Source: Pedobacter caeni (GTDB lineage Bacteria > Bacteroidota > Bacteroidia > Sphingobacteriales > Sphingobacteriaceae). From it: a stretch of DNA of 64,000 bases. Shown here one piece after another: positions 44,415 to 53,870 of this stretch (positions are counted from its first letter, which is position 1; each line of letters begins with the position of its first letter). The notes under the pieces were generated by a model. The model saw only the letters and a program-made list of their open reading frames with translations, was not told the origin of the DNA and made no database searches. The stretch is from assembly GCF_900129215.1 (NCBI RefSeq), contig NZ_FQUQ01000004.1, positions 124,001-188,000 of the forward strand, in the 5' to 3' direction. The position numbers and the translations under genes are program-made.

Positions 44415-45653
44415 ATGAAGAAAAACATTTTATTCTCTGCCCTTTTATTAGGGGCTCTCGTTTCCTGCAAAAAAAAGGATTTCCTTGAAAAACCACCAAT
44501 AGACCCTACAGTTAAGTTGGAGTACTCCAAACTCAGCGTTGAAGAACACAAAAAGACCTTAGAAACCAGTGGGGTTAATTTTTTAGGAAAGATCAACACC
44601 TTACCTAATGAGAAATTTATTGCGGTAATCAGCAGACTGGCGGAACTGGATTTAGAACTGCTTTCCAATTCTGTAGTAGGAAAACAGCTGCTCTCCAGCA
44701 GTCTCGCAGCTAAAGGTAAAAATGTAGATGCCATCTTTTCTGCAGTTACCTCCACAAATACAGGAGTTAAATCTGGTTCTTTAAACGAATTCTACGGAAT
44801 TTATACCTGGGATCCTAAAACCAGCCAGTTTACAAAAACAGCATCTAAGGATAAATTAGAAATCAGCTATCCGGCCACCGAAGCTTCCAAGACTAACAAT
44901 GCCATATTAACGGCCAGTTATACCGCTTCAAAAGCAACTGCAACCGTCGACGGAACAGCTTATGAATTGCCTGCCACTGTAAAAGCAACATTAACTGTAG
45001 ATCAGAAAAAAGAACTGGAATTGAACTCTCAATACGAATTCAACGCAGATGGTACACCTTTAAAATCAAACATAGAACTGACTTTAGGTTCATTTGCCCT
45101 AAATGTTAAACTGAGCAATGATTTAAAAGCGATCAATTCAACTGTTGCTTTTCTTAAAGGAACAGAAACCCTTTTTGCCATCGTGGCATCAGGAAATGGA
45201 AATGGGAACCTTAATGCGATTAAAGAGGCAACCAGATTCGATGAGGTTTTGCAAAATGCGAATGCGGGTATACGGATCATGAATCTGCAATTGGCTGGTC
45301 AGATTGATGTGAAGGCAATTTCTGCAGCAACTAAAGCCGCTGAAAAACTTCCTGAAGCAGAAAAAAGTAAAAAGAAAGCAGAAGCGTATGCAAACAATAC
45401 CATTCTAATGGCCTTCTATACAACAGATAATACCATCATTGCAAAATCAGATTTTGTATCGGTCGAAGACACCTATTCTTATTGGGGATGGGATCCGATC
45501 ACCAATAAATCTGTAGAGAAAAAGGTTACCTATTATGAAGTAGAACCTCGCCTGGTATTTCAAGACGGTTCTAAATTAAGCCTGAAAGCATTCTTTAAAG
45601 TTGGGTTCAGCAAATTAATCGGCGATTTCGAAGCCTATGCCAACCGTTTCTAA
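44415..45653 (+). CDS. Lipoprotein of unknown function
   Basis: This 412-residue protein has a lipobox ALVSC (Cys17) followed by Lys-rich residues, so it is likely outer-membrane anchored. The mature part is rich in Thr/Ser/Asn with strand-like repeats (such as ATVDGTAYELPATVKATLTV) and a Lys/Ala helix near residues 300-330. No family is recognised. It lies alone between a 135-bp intergenic region and a very strong terminator. Confidence 0.7.
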   Translation: MKKNILFSALLLGALVSCKKKDFLEKPPIDPTVKLEYSKLSVEEHKKTLETSGVNFLGKINTLPNEKFIAVISRLAELDLELLSNSVVGKQLLSSSLAAKGKNVDAIFSAVTSTNTGVKSGSLNEFYGIYTWDPKTSQFTKTASKDKLEISYPATEASKTNNAILTASYTASKATATVDGTAYELPATVKATLTVDQKKELELNSQYEFNADGTPLKSNIELTLGSFALNVKLSNDLKAINSTVAFLKGTETLFAIVASGNGNGNLNAIKEATRFDEVLQNANAGIRIMNLQLAGQIDVKAISAATKAAEKLPEAEKSKKKAEAYANNTILMAFYTTDNTIIAKSDFVSVEDTYSYWGWDPITNKSVEKKVTYYEVEPRLVFQDGSKLSLKAFFKVGFSKLIGDFEAYANRF

Positions 45654-45671
45654 AACGCAAAAAGCATTCAT

Positions 45672-45707
45672 AAAAAAGGGGATCAGTTAGAACTGATCCC
45701 CTTTTTT
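45672..45707. terminator. Bidirectional terminator between the lipoprotein and DUF4249 genes
   Basis: A 17-bp perfect stem (45672-45688 with 45691-45707) with an AG loop. It overlaps the last bases of the DUF4249 gene stop codon. Confidence 0.93.
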
Positions 45708-46551
45708 ATTTGGCAATGACCCGATACACCGTGGAAGCATAACCACACCAGATTCCAACTCCAGGCCCTTTAATATTAGTTTTCAAGGCCTTTGTACTCC
45801 CAACCAATGGATTGGAACCATTCAACACTTCATCCTGAAAACTATTCCAGAACTCAAATCCAGTCTGCGGTATCCCTGAAAATTTAACCATCACCGTATC
45901 TCCTTTGATAAAATAAGGATCATGTTTACTCGTCAGGTTACTCTCCGGGCCCCTGTTCACCTGTAACCGCAATTCCTTCCCGTTAAAGTACTGATCATTC
46001 TGGTTGGCGAGCAAGGTTGGAATAAAACTTTTCTCCCGCTCTAATTTCGTATACAAGCGATAGTAGTTTTTATCCTCAGCGGCATCCTTAAAGCGGACAT
46101 TTAGCTGCATGGTATTCTTCGGCTTCGAAACAAACCAGATGCTATCCAGAGGTGTACGTTTAGGGATGGAAGTCTCCGCTTCCAGTGTATTGCCTGCATA
46201 CTCCACCTTCAACTTATAATTGCCTCCGGTTTTCCCTTTAAGAGAGTAGCCCCTGTACAAAAAGTAAGGAAAATAACGTTTATCAGTTGTACCGGTCAAC
46301 ACCTCTGTTTCCACTCCATCAGACACTGTTACCTTAGCATAACGAATGATCACCTCTGCCAATTGTGCAGAATCTATCGCCGTAAAAAAAGGCAGATTAT
46401 GGGTTACAATCACATAAGGATAATCATCTTTCTCTATCCAGCCCTCCAGCACAAATCTTGGCTTATAAACGGCAGGTTTCTCTTCCTTCTTACAGGAATA
46501 AGTCAATAGTACCACTACGATATAAAACACATTTCTCCAATAATTCATCAT
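45706..46551 (-). CDS. DUF4249-family lipoprotein partner of a TonB receptor
   Basis: This 281-residue lipoprotein (VVVLLTYSC, Cys19 or so) has the DUF4249 opening FVLEGWIEKDDYPYVIVTHN and a beta-rich fold with VTVSDGVETEVLTG. Members are usually encoded next to TonB-dependent receptors and are thought to act as outer-membrane accessory proteins. Here the receptor gene overlaps it by 4 bp (ATGA), giving a two-gene operon on the minus strand. The ligand is unknown. Confidence 0.86.
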   Translation of the reverse strand: MMNYWRNVFYIVVVLLTYSCKKEEKPAVYKPRFVLEGWIEKDDYPYVIVTHNLPFFTAIDSAQLAEVIIRYAKVTVSDGVETEVLTGTTDKRYFPYFLYRGYSLKGKTGGNYKLKVEYAGNTLEAETSIPKRTPLDSIWFVSKPKNTMQLNVRFKDAAEDKNYYRLYTKLEREKSFIPTLLANQNDQYFNGKELRLQVNRGPESNLTSKHDPYFIKGDTVMVKFSGIPQTGFEFWNSFQDEVLNGSNPLVGSTKALKTNIKGPGVGIWCGYASTVYRVIAK

Positions 46552-48887
46552 CTGAAAATTACTTTATAATTGATTGCGGGAAGGACAGGGAGTAAAGCAA
46601 TAGACTTTTCCTGAACAGACACCCTGCCCGAATTCAGGCTTCCCCTGGCCATATAATAATTGAACATGGGGTTACTTTTATTGTATACATTATAAACTGA
46701 TAAGGAAAGCACACTTTTATACTTTCCTGTACGAAACTGATACCCTGCAGACAGGTCAAGTCTATGGTACAGCGGCATCCTGGAGCTGTTATATTCGCCA
46801 TATTCGTTCACCACATTTCCTGCAATCAGGTACCTGCTCACCGGTTTGGTATAAGCATTCCCGGTTGCCAGTGTGAAAAGCGCTGATAAATTCCAGCGTG
46901 CATTTAATTTGTAATCAGAAACCAGGGTTAAATCATGTGTTCTGTCGTATTTAAAAGGAAAAGTATTCCCCTCATTAATTTCATTAAATGTACGTTCAGA
47001 CCTGGAAAGTGTATAACTGAGGTATCCGGTCAGTTTTCCTTTTTTCTTTTTTAAGAAAAATTCTGCCCCATAGCTTTTCCCGTTCCCCAGGTAAAGATGG
47101 TCTTCAATCCTCAGGTTATCGAATAAATTCATCATGCCTCCGGAAAATTCAATGACGTTTTTCATATCCCTGGCATACAAATCAATATACCCTTCATAAC
47201 CGGATGTACCCCATTCCTTAAAAATGCCCAGGCTGTATTGGTTCCCCTTTTCAGGAGGGACTCCATTGATACTTGGCATCCAGAAATCACTTGGGAAGTT
47301 GGAGGCGGTAACAGGAATAAGGTGGATCGTCTGCACATTTTTGGAGTAGGAAATTTTCAATGCCGTGTTCTTGTTCAGATGATACCGCAGCGTAAAGGAA
47401 GGTTCCATAAACAGCTCATCGCTCAAGGTCTGTCCCTTTGGGAATGCCACCACTGAACCATCCTTGCCAGTCAGACTGTAAGGCCCTTTATGGCGATACC
47501 AGGTTAATCGCAATCCACCATATACACTCAGGCGCTCTGAAAATTTATAGTCATCACTGAGGAACAAAGCGGCTTCATCAGCGAAATAAGTATTGGGAAT
47601 TCCATAATCAAAATCGGTAAGCCCGTTTCTTGCAGATGGGGTATTGGGCTTAAACTTATGCTGACTGAGTTCCAGCCCCGCTTTCAGCTGATGCTGATCA
47701 AGGTAAAACTGTAAAGCCGAGCGATAGGTAAAATCCCTGATTGCGGATTGGACACCAATTTTAAAACCTTCCTGCTGCATCCCGAAATTAAAACGGTACC
47801 CGCTATAACTCAAGGTATGGTCCATGACTACCTTATCCGAAACCATGCGGTTCCAGTTGATCGATGCGGCACTATTCTGCCAGTCCATTCCATTGTTGAT
47901 CTGGAACCTGCGGATGTCAAAGCCAAAATCATCCCCTCCCATATAAAAAGTGGCGAACAAACGGTCCTTTTTTGTTAGAGATAAGGCGGATGAAAAGTTC
48001 AGGTCATAGAAATCATACCTCATTTGGTTGCTATTTTCATCCTTATTTCCTAACCGGTTTACAATTGGCCATACAGAATGGTTCATAAAGGTTTTCCGCA
48101 TCGAGGTTGCGAAAGACCATTTTTTTGTAACGGGGATCTTCAGGTTCAGGCTCATTGCCAATACACTCAACTCCCCTTCCAGTCTCAGCGAATCTGCAAC
48201 CTCCTGATCACTCCTGATATCGATCACAGCAGATAAGCGCCCACCGTATTCCGAGGGGATACCAGACTTATAAAACTTTACCTCCTCTACGGCATTGTGG
48301 TTAAATACAGAGAAAAATCCAAGCAGATGAGAAGGGTTGTAAACAACAGAATGATTAAAGAGCACCAGGTTTTGGCCGGAGCTGCCGCCACGGACAAACA
48401 GTCCTGAATTTCCTTCTCCCCCTTTGCCAATCCCCGGAAGGGTCTGAATCGTCTTGATCAGGTCATGCACACCTAAAAAAGCAGGCCCCTTCTCTAGATC
48501 AGCCCTCTTCAGCAGGTGATAATTATTCAGGTTACTTTGCAGTACCGCTCCTTTATTCCCGCTGATCTCGACCTCATTCAAAAATTGTGTGCCCGATTTC
48601 AGATAGAAAGTCTGACGATGGTCCTTTGTAAGGAACAATTCGGATTTTAGCGCGGCATAAGCCACATGGCTGATCAGCAGCTCGTTTCTCCCCCTTTCCA
48701 ATGACAGTTTAAAATAACCGTTCTGATCAGTCAGGGCTTGCCCGGTACCTGATTTTGAGTAAATCCTGGCTCCTGAAACCGGCTTCCTGCTGGAATCAGC
48801 CAGGACAACTCCTTCTAAAAATACCTGCTGGGCCTTGCCATTAAAAGCCAGGAACAACAGCAACAAAACGAGAAACGGTTTAGACAT
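46548..48887 (-). CDS. TonB-dependent outer-membrane receptor with carboxypeptidase-like N-domain
   Basis: This 779-residue receptor has a signal peptide, a CarboxypepD_reg-like domain (about residues 20-105; FLEGVVLADSSRKPVSGARI), and a plug. The plug contains LIKTIQTLPGIGKGGEGNSG and FVRGGSSGQNLVLFN. A long beta-barrel of aromatic-rich strands follows. It would import an unknown ligand powered by TonB-ExbBD. It is encoded with its DUF4249 partner (overlap 4 bp). Unlike SusC it is not followed by a SusD gene. Confidence 0.93.
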   Translation of the reverse strand: MSKPFLVLLLLFLAFNGKAQQVFLEGVVLADSSRKPVSGARIYSKSGTGQALTDQNGYFKLSLERGRNELLISHVAYAALKSELFLTKDHRQTFYLKSGTQFLNEVEISGNKGAVLQSNLNNYHLLKRADLEKGPAFLGVHDLIKTIQTLPGIGKGGEGNSGLFVRGGSSGQNLVLFNHSVVYNPSHLLGFFSVFNHNAVEEVKFYKSGIPSEYGGRLSAVIDIRSDQEVADSLRLEGELSVLAMSLNLKIPVTKKWSFATSMRKTFMNHSVWPIVNRLGNKDENSNQMRYDFYDLNFSSALSLTKKDRLFATFYMGGDDFGFDIRRFQINNGMDWQNSAASINWNRMVSDKVVMDHTLSYSGYRFNFGMQQEGFKIGVQSAIRDFTYRSALQFYLDQHQLKAGLELSQHKFKPNTPSARNGLTDFDYGIPNTYFADEAALFLSDDYKFSERLSVYGGLRLTWYRHKGPYSLTGKDGSVVAFPKGQTLSDELFMEPSFTLRYHLNKNTALKISYSKNVQTIHLIPVTASNFPSDFWMPSINGVPPEKGNQYSLGIFKEWGTSGYEGYIDLYARDMKNVIEFSGGMMNLFDNLRIEDHLYLGNGKSYGAEFFLKKKKGKLTGYLSYTLSRSERTFNEINEGNTFPFKYDRTHDLTLVSDYKLNARWNLSALFTLATGNAYTKPVSRYLIAGNVVNEYGEYNSSRMPLYHRLDLSAGYQFRTGKYKSVLSLSVYNVYNKSNPMFNYYMARGSLNSGRVSVQEKSIALLPVLPAINYKVIFR

Positions 48888-49061
48888 ATACTTACAAAAA
48901 CGGGATAGCGCGTTATGTTCGTAAAGAACGTCATTTTTTAATCAAACCGACCATAAACCGCAAATAAATCAATAAATAAGATATAAAATTTCATCAAACA
49001 AATAAAAAAATCTGACTGTCAAAATCCCAAAAGCGCAAAGAGAGGATCGCATTTAAAGACC

Positions 49062-49069
49062 TATATTTG
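49062..49069 (+). promoter_or_regulatory. Candidate promoter -7 box of the 49093 TonB receptor
   Basis: TATATTTG matches TAnnTTTG and ends 24 bp before ATG 49093. No clear -33 element is seen; the spacing to the start fits a short leader. Confidence 0.5.
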
Positions 49070-49092
49070 GCCCTCAAAATATATAGAGAAGC

Positions 49093-50991
49093 ATGCTTTT
49101 TAGAAATTCCGCATTCCTGCTCAGCTTAATGGGCTGTACAATTACCTTAAATGCGCAAACCACATACCCTTCAAAACCATTAAACGATACCACGAGAAAA
49201 CTGAATGAAGTCATGGTCAGAGAAAACAGGCTTCAGCTGCCCTTTTCCCAGCAAAACAGGAACGTCTCTATTATTGACCAGGAGAAGATCAAAAGTCTGC
49301 CGGTAAGGTCAGTAAGTGAGTTGCTGAGTTATGTCTCAGGTGTTGATGTCCGTCAGCGTGGCCCGGGAGGCGCACAGGCAGACATCAGCATGGATGGAGG
49401 GACTTTTGATCAGACCCTGGTACTCATCAATGGCATCAAAGTTTCAGACCCTCAGACCGGGCACAACATGATGAACCTGCCCATCAGCATGGATGATATT
49501 GATCATATTGAAGTACTGAGGGGATCGGCCTCCAGAATTTATGGCATCAACGCATTGACAGGGGCGATCAATATTGTCACCCGTAACGTAAAAAACACCG
49601 GCCTTTCTGCCACTGTCTTCTCCGGGAGCAGCTTTAAAAAGAAAGAAGACAATGGGAATACCTATGCCAATTATGGCATCCGTGCAAGTGGAACGCTGGC
49701 CTTAAACAGCAGTTCACATTTATTTTCCATTGGTCAGGAAGCCGGAAACGGTTACCGCTACAACACGGCCTTCAATAATCAGAAACTGTATTACCAGGGA
49801 AAAATAAATGTGGGAAAAACAGATCAGCTGGAAGTAATGGCTGGCTATACCCACAACAAGTTCGGGGCCAATGGTTATTATGCTGCCCCGGGAGATAAGG
49901 AATCTGAAGAAACGGTAAAAACAGCTTTGGCCTCCCTCTCCTATACCACCAAAATCACTGATCACTGGACCCTCACACCCAGAATCAGCTACCGCAACAA
50001 TGTAGACGATTATTTATACATCAAACAAACTCCGGATAAATTCCACAACCACCATGTGAGCAATGTATTCGATGCAGAACTCAACAATACGATTCAAACC
50101 GCAATTGGTACTTTTGGCCTCGGACTGGAAGCCAGGACTGAACACATCAAAAGCACCAACCTCGGGAAAAGGAACCGCAGCAATACCGGCATCTTTGGGG
50201 AATATAAATTTGAACCCCTATCCCGTTTACTGATCAATCTGGGAATGTATACCAATTACAATTCGGATTACGGCTGGCAGGCCTTCCCCGGCCTGGATGC
50301 AGGCTATAACTTCTATGGCAACTGGCGCATATTTGCCAATCTTGGAACAGGGCAACGCCTTCCGACTTATACAGACCTTTATTATAATGGGCCTACGAAT
50401 ATCGGAAACGACCAGCTTCGTCCGGAAAAATCTAAATACGCCGAAGGAGGGATTAAATTCAACAATGAGCAACTGGTCATGAATGCGAGCTATTTTGTCC
50501 GCAGGATTGATAATTTTATTGATTGGCTGAAAGCAAAAGAATCTGATCCGTATCAGCCACAAAATTACAACCAGGTCGATACCAAAGGTTTTACGCTAAG
50601 TGCTGATTATCAGTTTTCCGGTCTTTCTGAAAACGGAATGCTCAACAAGCTCAGGTTGGGCAGCTCTTTTACCCATCTCGATCCGGCTTTCAAAACCACC
50701 ATGCCCACTGCCAATTTTTCAAAATACACCATGGAAAGTCTCAGAAATCAGCTGAGTGGAACGGTCAATGCCCAGCTGTATAAAGTGTTAGACTTAACCC
50801 TTACTGCCCGTTATAATGAACGGATCAGTAAGAAAACATATACTGTAATGGATGCAAGGGTAGCCTTTAAACAACGTCATTACAGCATTTATGCAGATGC
50901 CGCCAATCTGTTTAATGTACAGTACATTGAAGCCGCCGCCATCCCTATGCCCGGCTCCTGGTTCAGCCTTGGCTTAAAGGCAGGAATCTAG
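49093..50991 (+). CDS. TonB-dependent receptor (BtuB-like)
   Basis: This 632-residue receptor has a signal peptide and a plug with SVSELLSYVSGVDVRQRGPG, ISMDGGTFDQTLVLINGIKV, and IEVLRGSASRIYGINALTGA. A 22-strand-type barrel with PTYTDLYYNGPTNIGND near its end follows, and AIPMPGSWFSLGLKAGI closes it. The plug resembles BtuB/siderophore receptors rather than SusC. The gene precedes an AraC-family regulator (17 bp away by TTG, 38 bp by ATG) and an M1-like peptidase on the same strand, so a shared regulon is plausible. Ligand unknown. Confidence 0.92.
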   Translation: MLFRNSAFLLSLMGCTITLNAQTTYPSKPLNDTTRKLNEVMVRENRLQLPFSQQNRNVSIIDQEKIKSLPVRSVSELLSYVSGVDVRQRGPGGAQADISMDGGTFDQTLVLINGIKVSDPQTGHNMMNLPISMDDIDHIEVLRGSASRIYGINALTGAINIVTRNVKNTGLSATVFSGSSFKKKEDNGNTYANYGIRASGTLALNSSSHLFSIGQEAGNGYRYNTAFNNQKLYYQGKINVGKTDQLEVMAGYTHNKFGANGYYAAPGDKESEETVKTALASLSYTTKITDHWTLTPRISYRNNVDDYLYIKQTPDKFHNHHVSNVFDAELNNTIQTAIGTFGLGLEARTEHIKSTNLGKRNRSNTGIFGEYKFEPLSRLLINLGMYTNYNSDYGWQAFPGLDAGYNFYGNWRIFANLGTGQRLPTYTDLYYNGPTNIGNDQLRPEKSKYAEGGIKFNNEQLVMNASYFVRRIDNFIDWLKAKESDPYQPQNYNQVDTKGFTLSADYQFSGLSENGMLNKLRLGSSFTHLDPAFKTTMPTANFSKYTMESLRNQLSGTVNAQLYKVLDLTLTARYNERISKKTYTVMDARVAFKQRHYSIYADAANLFNVQYIEAAAIPMPGSWFSLGLKAGI

Positions 50992-51002
50992 TCTTAAATG
51001 GC

Positions 51003-51010
51003 TATATTTG
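51003..51010 (+). promoter_or_regulatory. Candidate promoter -7 box of the AraC-family gene
   Basis: TATATTTG matches TAnnTTTG. It lies 19 bp before ATG 51029, which favours that start over TTG 51008, because the TTG would overlap the box. Confidence 0.5.
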
Positions 51011-51028
51011 GTTAGAGATCTCCCGAAT

Positions 51029-51826
51029 ATGGCCATTTTATTATCTTCCGGAAACTATTTCGGCATAGAGAAGAAGTTTAACGAACATCCTTTGTTCAAA
51101 TTAAACCTCACCCACTATGCCCCTGCTGAACACATCCATGAGCATTACCATGAAAATGCTTACCTCAGCCTGCTGATCAAGGGGAATTATGAAGAAGTCA
51201 ACAAACGCAACGATGGGATCATGAACCCGGGGGAAGTCATCCTCCGTCCTTCCGGTTACCGCCATGCAAATAGCTTTGGAAAAACCGGTGGGAGCTGCAT
51301 GAACATTGAGTTCAAAAAAGATGCCCTGGATGCTTATAGTCTCCGCTCTGCATTACCGGAGCTTGCCACCACTTACCAGGCAGGAGCCTTCAGTTATCTC
51401 TACAAATTGCTCTATTCCTTCAGCAACGATCTTGACCCTGAAATATCAGAAGAATACATCTTCAACTGGCTGGCAGAACATCAGAATACCTCTATTCCTT
51501 CCCGTCTGGTCTGGCTTCCAAAGGTTAAAAAGATCCTGGAAACAGAACTGGAAACCCCACATACCATAGACAGCATTTCTGAAAGGGTCTTCGTACATCC
51601 CATCTACCTGGCAAGGGCATTCCGGGAACGTGAAGGACTCACTATTGGGGAATACAAACTACAGATGCGCGTAAAAAAATCTATGGAACTGCTGTTTAGC
51701 ACCAAGTTCAGCATTTCTGAAATTGCCTATGCTACCGGATTTTCTGATGCGGCTCATTTCATCAAGTCCTTCCGCCTGTTTTACCCCGTTTCCCCTCATA
51801 AATTCCGTTCCGTATTAAAAGGTTAA
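51029..51826 (+). CDS. AraC-family transcriptional regulator with cupin-type N-domain
   Basis: This 265-residue regulator has a His-rich cupin-like sensor half (PAEHIHEHYHENAYLSLLIK). The C-terminal AraC double helix-turn-helix (about residues 170-263) has ISERVFVHPIYLARAFRERE and SISEIAYATGFSDAAHFIKS. The latter is the family signature. I start it at ATG 51029; a TTG at 51008 adds seven residues that overlap a promoter-like box. It may regulate the TonB receptor upstream or the M1-like peptidase 52 bp downstream. Effector unknown. Confidence 0.9.
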   Translation: MAILLSSGNYFGIEKKFNEHPLFKLNLTHYAPAEHIHEHYHENAYLSLLIKGNYEEVNKRNDGIMNPGEVILRPSGYRHANSFGKTGGSCMNIEFKKDALDAYSLRSALPELATTYQAGAFSYLYKLLYSFSNDLDPEISEEYIFNWLAEHQNTSIPSRLVWLPKVKKILETELETPHTIDSISERVFVHPIYLARAFREREGLTIGEYKLQMRVKKSMELLFSTKFSISEIAYATGFSDAAHFIKSFRLFYPVSPHKFRSVLKG

Positions 51827-51878
51827 TCTGATACAATTTTCCTGTAACCGGCTTTCCTTCCTTTGTATAAAAAAAAAG

Positions 51879-53870
51879 ATGAGGTCCAAAATCAAATATA
51901 TGTATCTATGCTGCCTTCTGGGGTTCAGCAGCATCGGCTATGCACAAAAGAACCTTCAATACCGGATGGAGGTAAAAACAGATTTAACAAAAGGCAGCTT
52001 TTCAGTAAAAGGTATCCTATCTTTTCAGACCGAGGCCTATTCGGCAGATTCGGTACAGATCGTCCTAACCAAAGGAGATACAGAGCCGGTCATCCGCCTA
52101 CTGAATACCGATGTTAAAATCAGCAAGACGGATACCTCCAGGAATTCTTCCGGTGATATCGTCTACCAGCTCAGCTTTTCCAGAAGCCTGGCCCCCGGCA
52201 GTCAGCTGAATTTTGATTACCAGTATGAACGTGGTTCCAGACGCAGCTTCCAGTATTTCATAGACAGTACTTTTTGTATGGCAGGTGGTTATGGTACTGC
52301 CTGGTATCCACAGGTAAATTCCCTTGCAGATGATGGCAGCAAAAAGTATACAAGAGGTACAGGAACCATCAGCGTTACCACTGCGCCTGCCCTAACTGCA
52401 GTGATGGCAGCCAGCACTGCAAAAGTGTTAACCGGCAGCCCGGCCAAAACGCTGGAGTTCAGCTATACCCAACCGGATATTTTCTCTTTATACATCGGAA
52501 ATTACAATACCCATCATTATAACGGAATTGTCCCCTTTTATGCCTATACCCTGGCCAGTACACCTTATAACGAAGAAGTACCGATAAAATCAGAACAGGT
52601 CCTCTCCTTTCTCAGCACCCAGTTCGGCCCTTTAAAAATCCCCAGCTTCAGCATCATTGAATTTCCGGAACATGTGTCCGAGCAAACCGGAATTGGTGGG
52701 GCGAGTTTATTGGGTGGCATCCTGATGCCCAGCTCTGCGATCAGGAGATTTAACTATGCCCTGTTCGGTCATGAGCTTGCCCATCAGTGGTGGGGCAATC
52801 TGGTAATGGCCAAAGGAAACAAAGGGGAAGCCATCCTTTCGGAAGGAATGGCACAATATGGATCGCTGCAGGTGGTACAGAAGTTTGACCCGGAGCATGC
52901 CATTGATTACCGCAAAACAGGTTATCCAGGTTATATCAAAGATCAGTCTGGCTTTGGCTACCTGAAAAATGCGGCTGCAGGAAATGACGAACCACTGACC
53001 CGCTTAACCGGTAGCAATGACCACATCATTGCCGATAGTAAAGGCTTTCTTGTCCTGGAATTACTTTCGGAAACCGTAGGAAAGCAAAATTTCAATAAGG
53101 CACTTCATCAGATGACCTCCAAATATCAGACTTCCGGTCTCCGCTGGGAAGATTTCACAAAAGAGATCAGTCTGGCCAGCGGAACTAAACTCGATTGGTT
53201 TTTTAAACAATGGTTTGAGCAGACCGGTATTCCGGAATGGAAAAGCTCCTGGCAGCAGCAACAAAATGAAGTCCTGCTCAGCATCACACAACAAAACAAC
53301 AGCTACCGTTTTCCACTCCAGCTCCTTATCACTTATGAAAACGGAGAAAGCAGCCTGAAAAAAGTGGAAATCAGCCAACAAATCAGCAAGCTGAAAATCC
53401 CGGTAAAAGGGAAAGTGAAGTCCATCAAAACGGATCCTTATTTTCAGGTGATCCATTGGGGGGAAGAAATGAAACCCGAAGCAGTGGCGATGGCTAAAGT
53501 ATCTGCAGTCCAGAAACTCCGGATAGAACAGAAATTTGAAGCCGCCGAAAAATTAGCACTTTCTTATATCGATACCCTATCAAAATCCGACAAATACGGG
53601 GTTGAGTTCTCTCTCCTCTATATTTTAGGACGTATGAAAGGGACGCAGAAGAAAAACGCAGAAGCACTGGAATATTACATGAGGGCCGTCAGATGTGCTT
53701 CAAGAACTACAGATTACCTGGCGTACAGCTATTACAGAATTGCACAGCTTGCAGCAGAAAAAAAAGACCGGGAATTGTTCAACTGGGCGGTTCAGAATGC
53801 CTTAAAAGCAGATGAGCTCAACAACGACAACGACCATATCAGGACAATGACAGACCGATTGTCTTTTTAG
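51879..53870 (+). CDS. M1-family-like zinc aminopeptidase with TPR-like tail
   Basis: This 663-residue protein has a signal peptide (CLLGFSSIGYAQ), an N-terminal beta domain, and a catalytic domain with HELAHQWWGN. The second Glu follows in LSEGMAQYGS, giving HExxH-x19-E where classic M1 enzymes have x18. The GAMEN exopeptidase motif is replaced by TGIGGASLLGG. A C-terminal helical region (about residues 560-660; AEALEYYMRAVRCASRTTD) looks TPR-like. It is probably periplasmic. Its last 32 bases overlap the convergent MutS-like gene. Peptidase activity is inferred from the zinc site only. Confidence 0.85.
   Translation: MRSKIKYMYLCCLLGFSSIGYAQKNLQYRMEVKTDLTKGSFSVKGILSFQTEAYSADSVQIVLTKGDTEPVIRLLNTDVKISKTDTSRNSSGDIVYQLSFSRSLAPGSQLNFDYQYERGSRRSFQYFIDSTFCMAGGYGTAWYPQVNSLADDGSKKYTRGTGTISVTTAPALTAVMAASTAKVLTGSPAKTLEFSYTQPDIFSLYIGNYNTHHYNGIVPFYAYTLASTPYNEEVPIKSEQVLSFLSTQFGPLKIPSFSIIEFPEHVSEQTGIGGASLLGGILMPSSAIRRFNYALFGHELAHQWWGNLVMAKGNKGEAILSEGMAQYGSLQVVQKFDPEHAIDYRKTGYPGYIKDQSGFGYLKNAAAGNDEPLTRLTGSNDHIIADSKGFLVLELLSETVGKQNFNKALHQMTSKYQTSGLRWEDFTKEISLASGTKLDWFFKQWFEQTGIPEWKSSWQQQQNEVLLSITQQNNSYRFPLQLLITYENGESSLKKVEISQQISKLKIPVKGKVKSIKTDPYFQVIHWGEEMKPEAVAMAKVSAVQKLRIEQKFEAAEKLALSYIDTLSKSDKYGVEFSLLYILGRMKGTQKKNAEALEYYMRAVRCASRTTDYLAYSYYRIAQLAAEKKDRELFNWAVQNALKADELNNDNDHIRTMTDRLSF

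Noticed and set aside
48911..48942. Operator-like inverted repeat GTTC-GTAAA-GAAC in the divergent gap between two TonB receptor genes
   Set aside because: The perfect arms are only 4 bp, too short to separate from chance in this AT-rich region.
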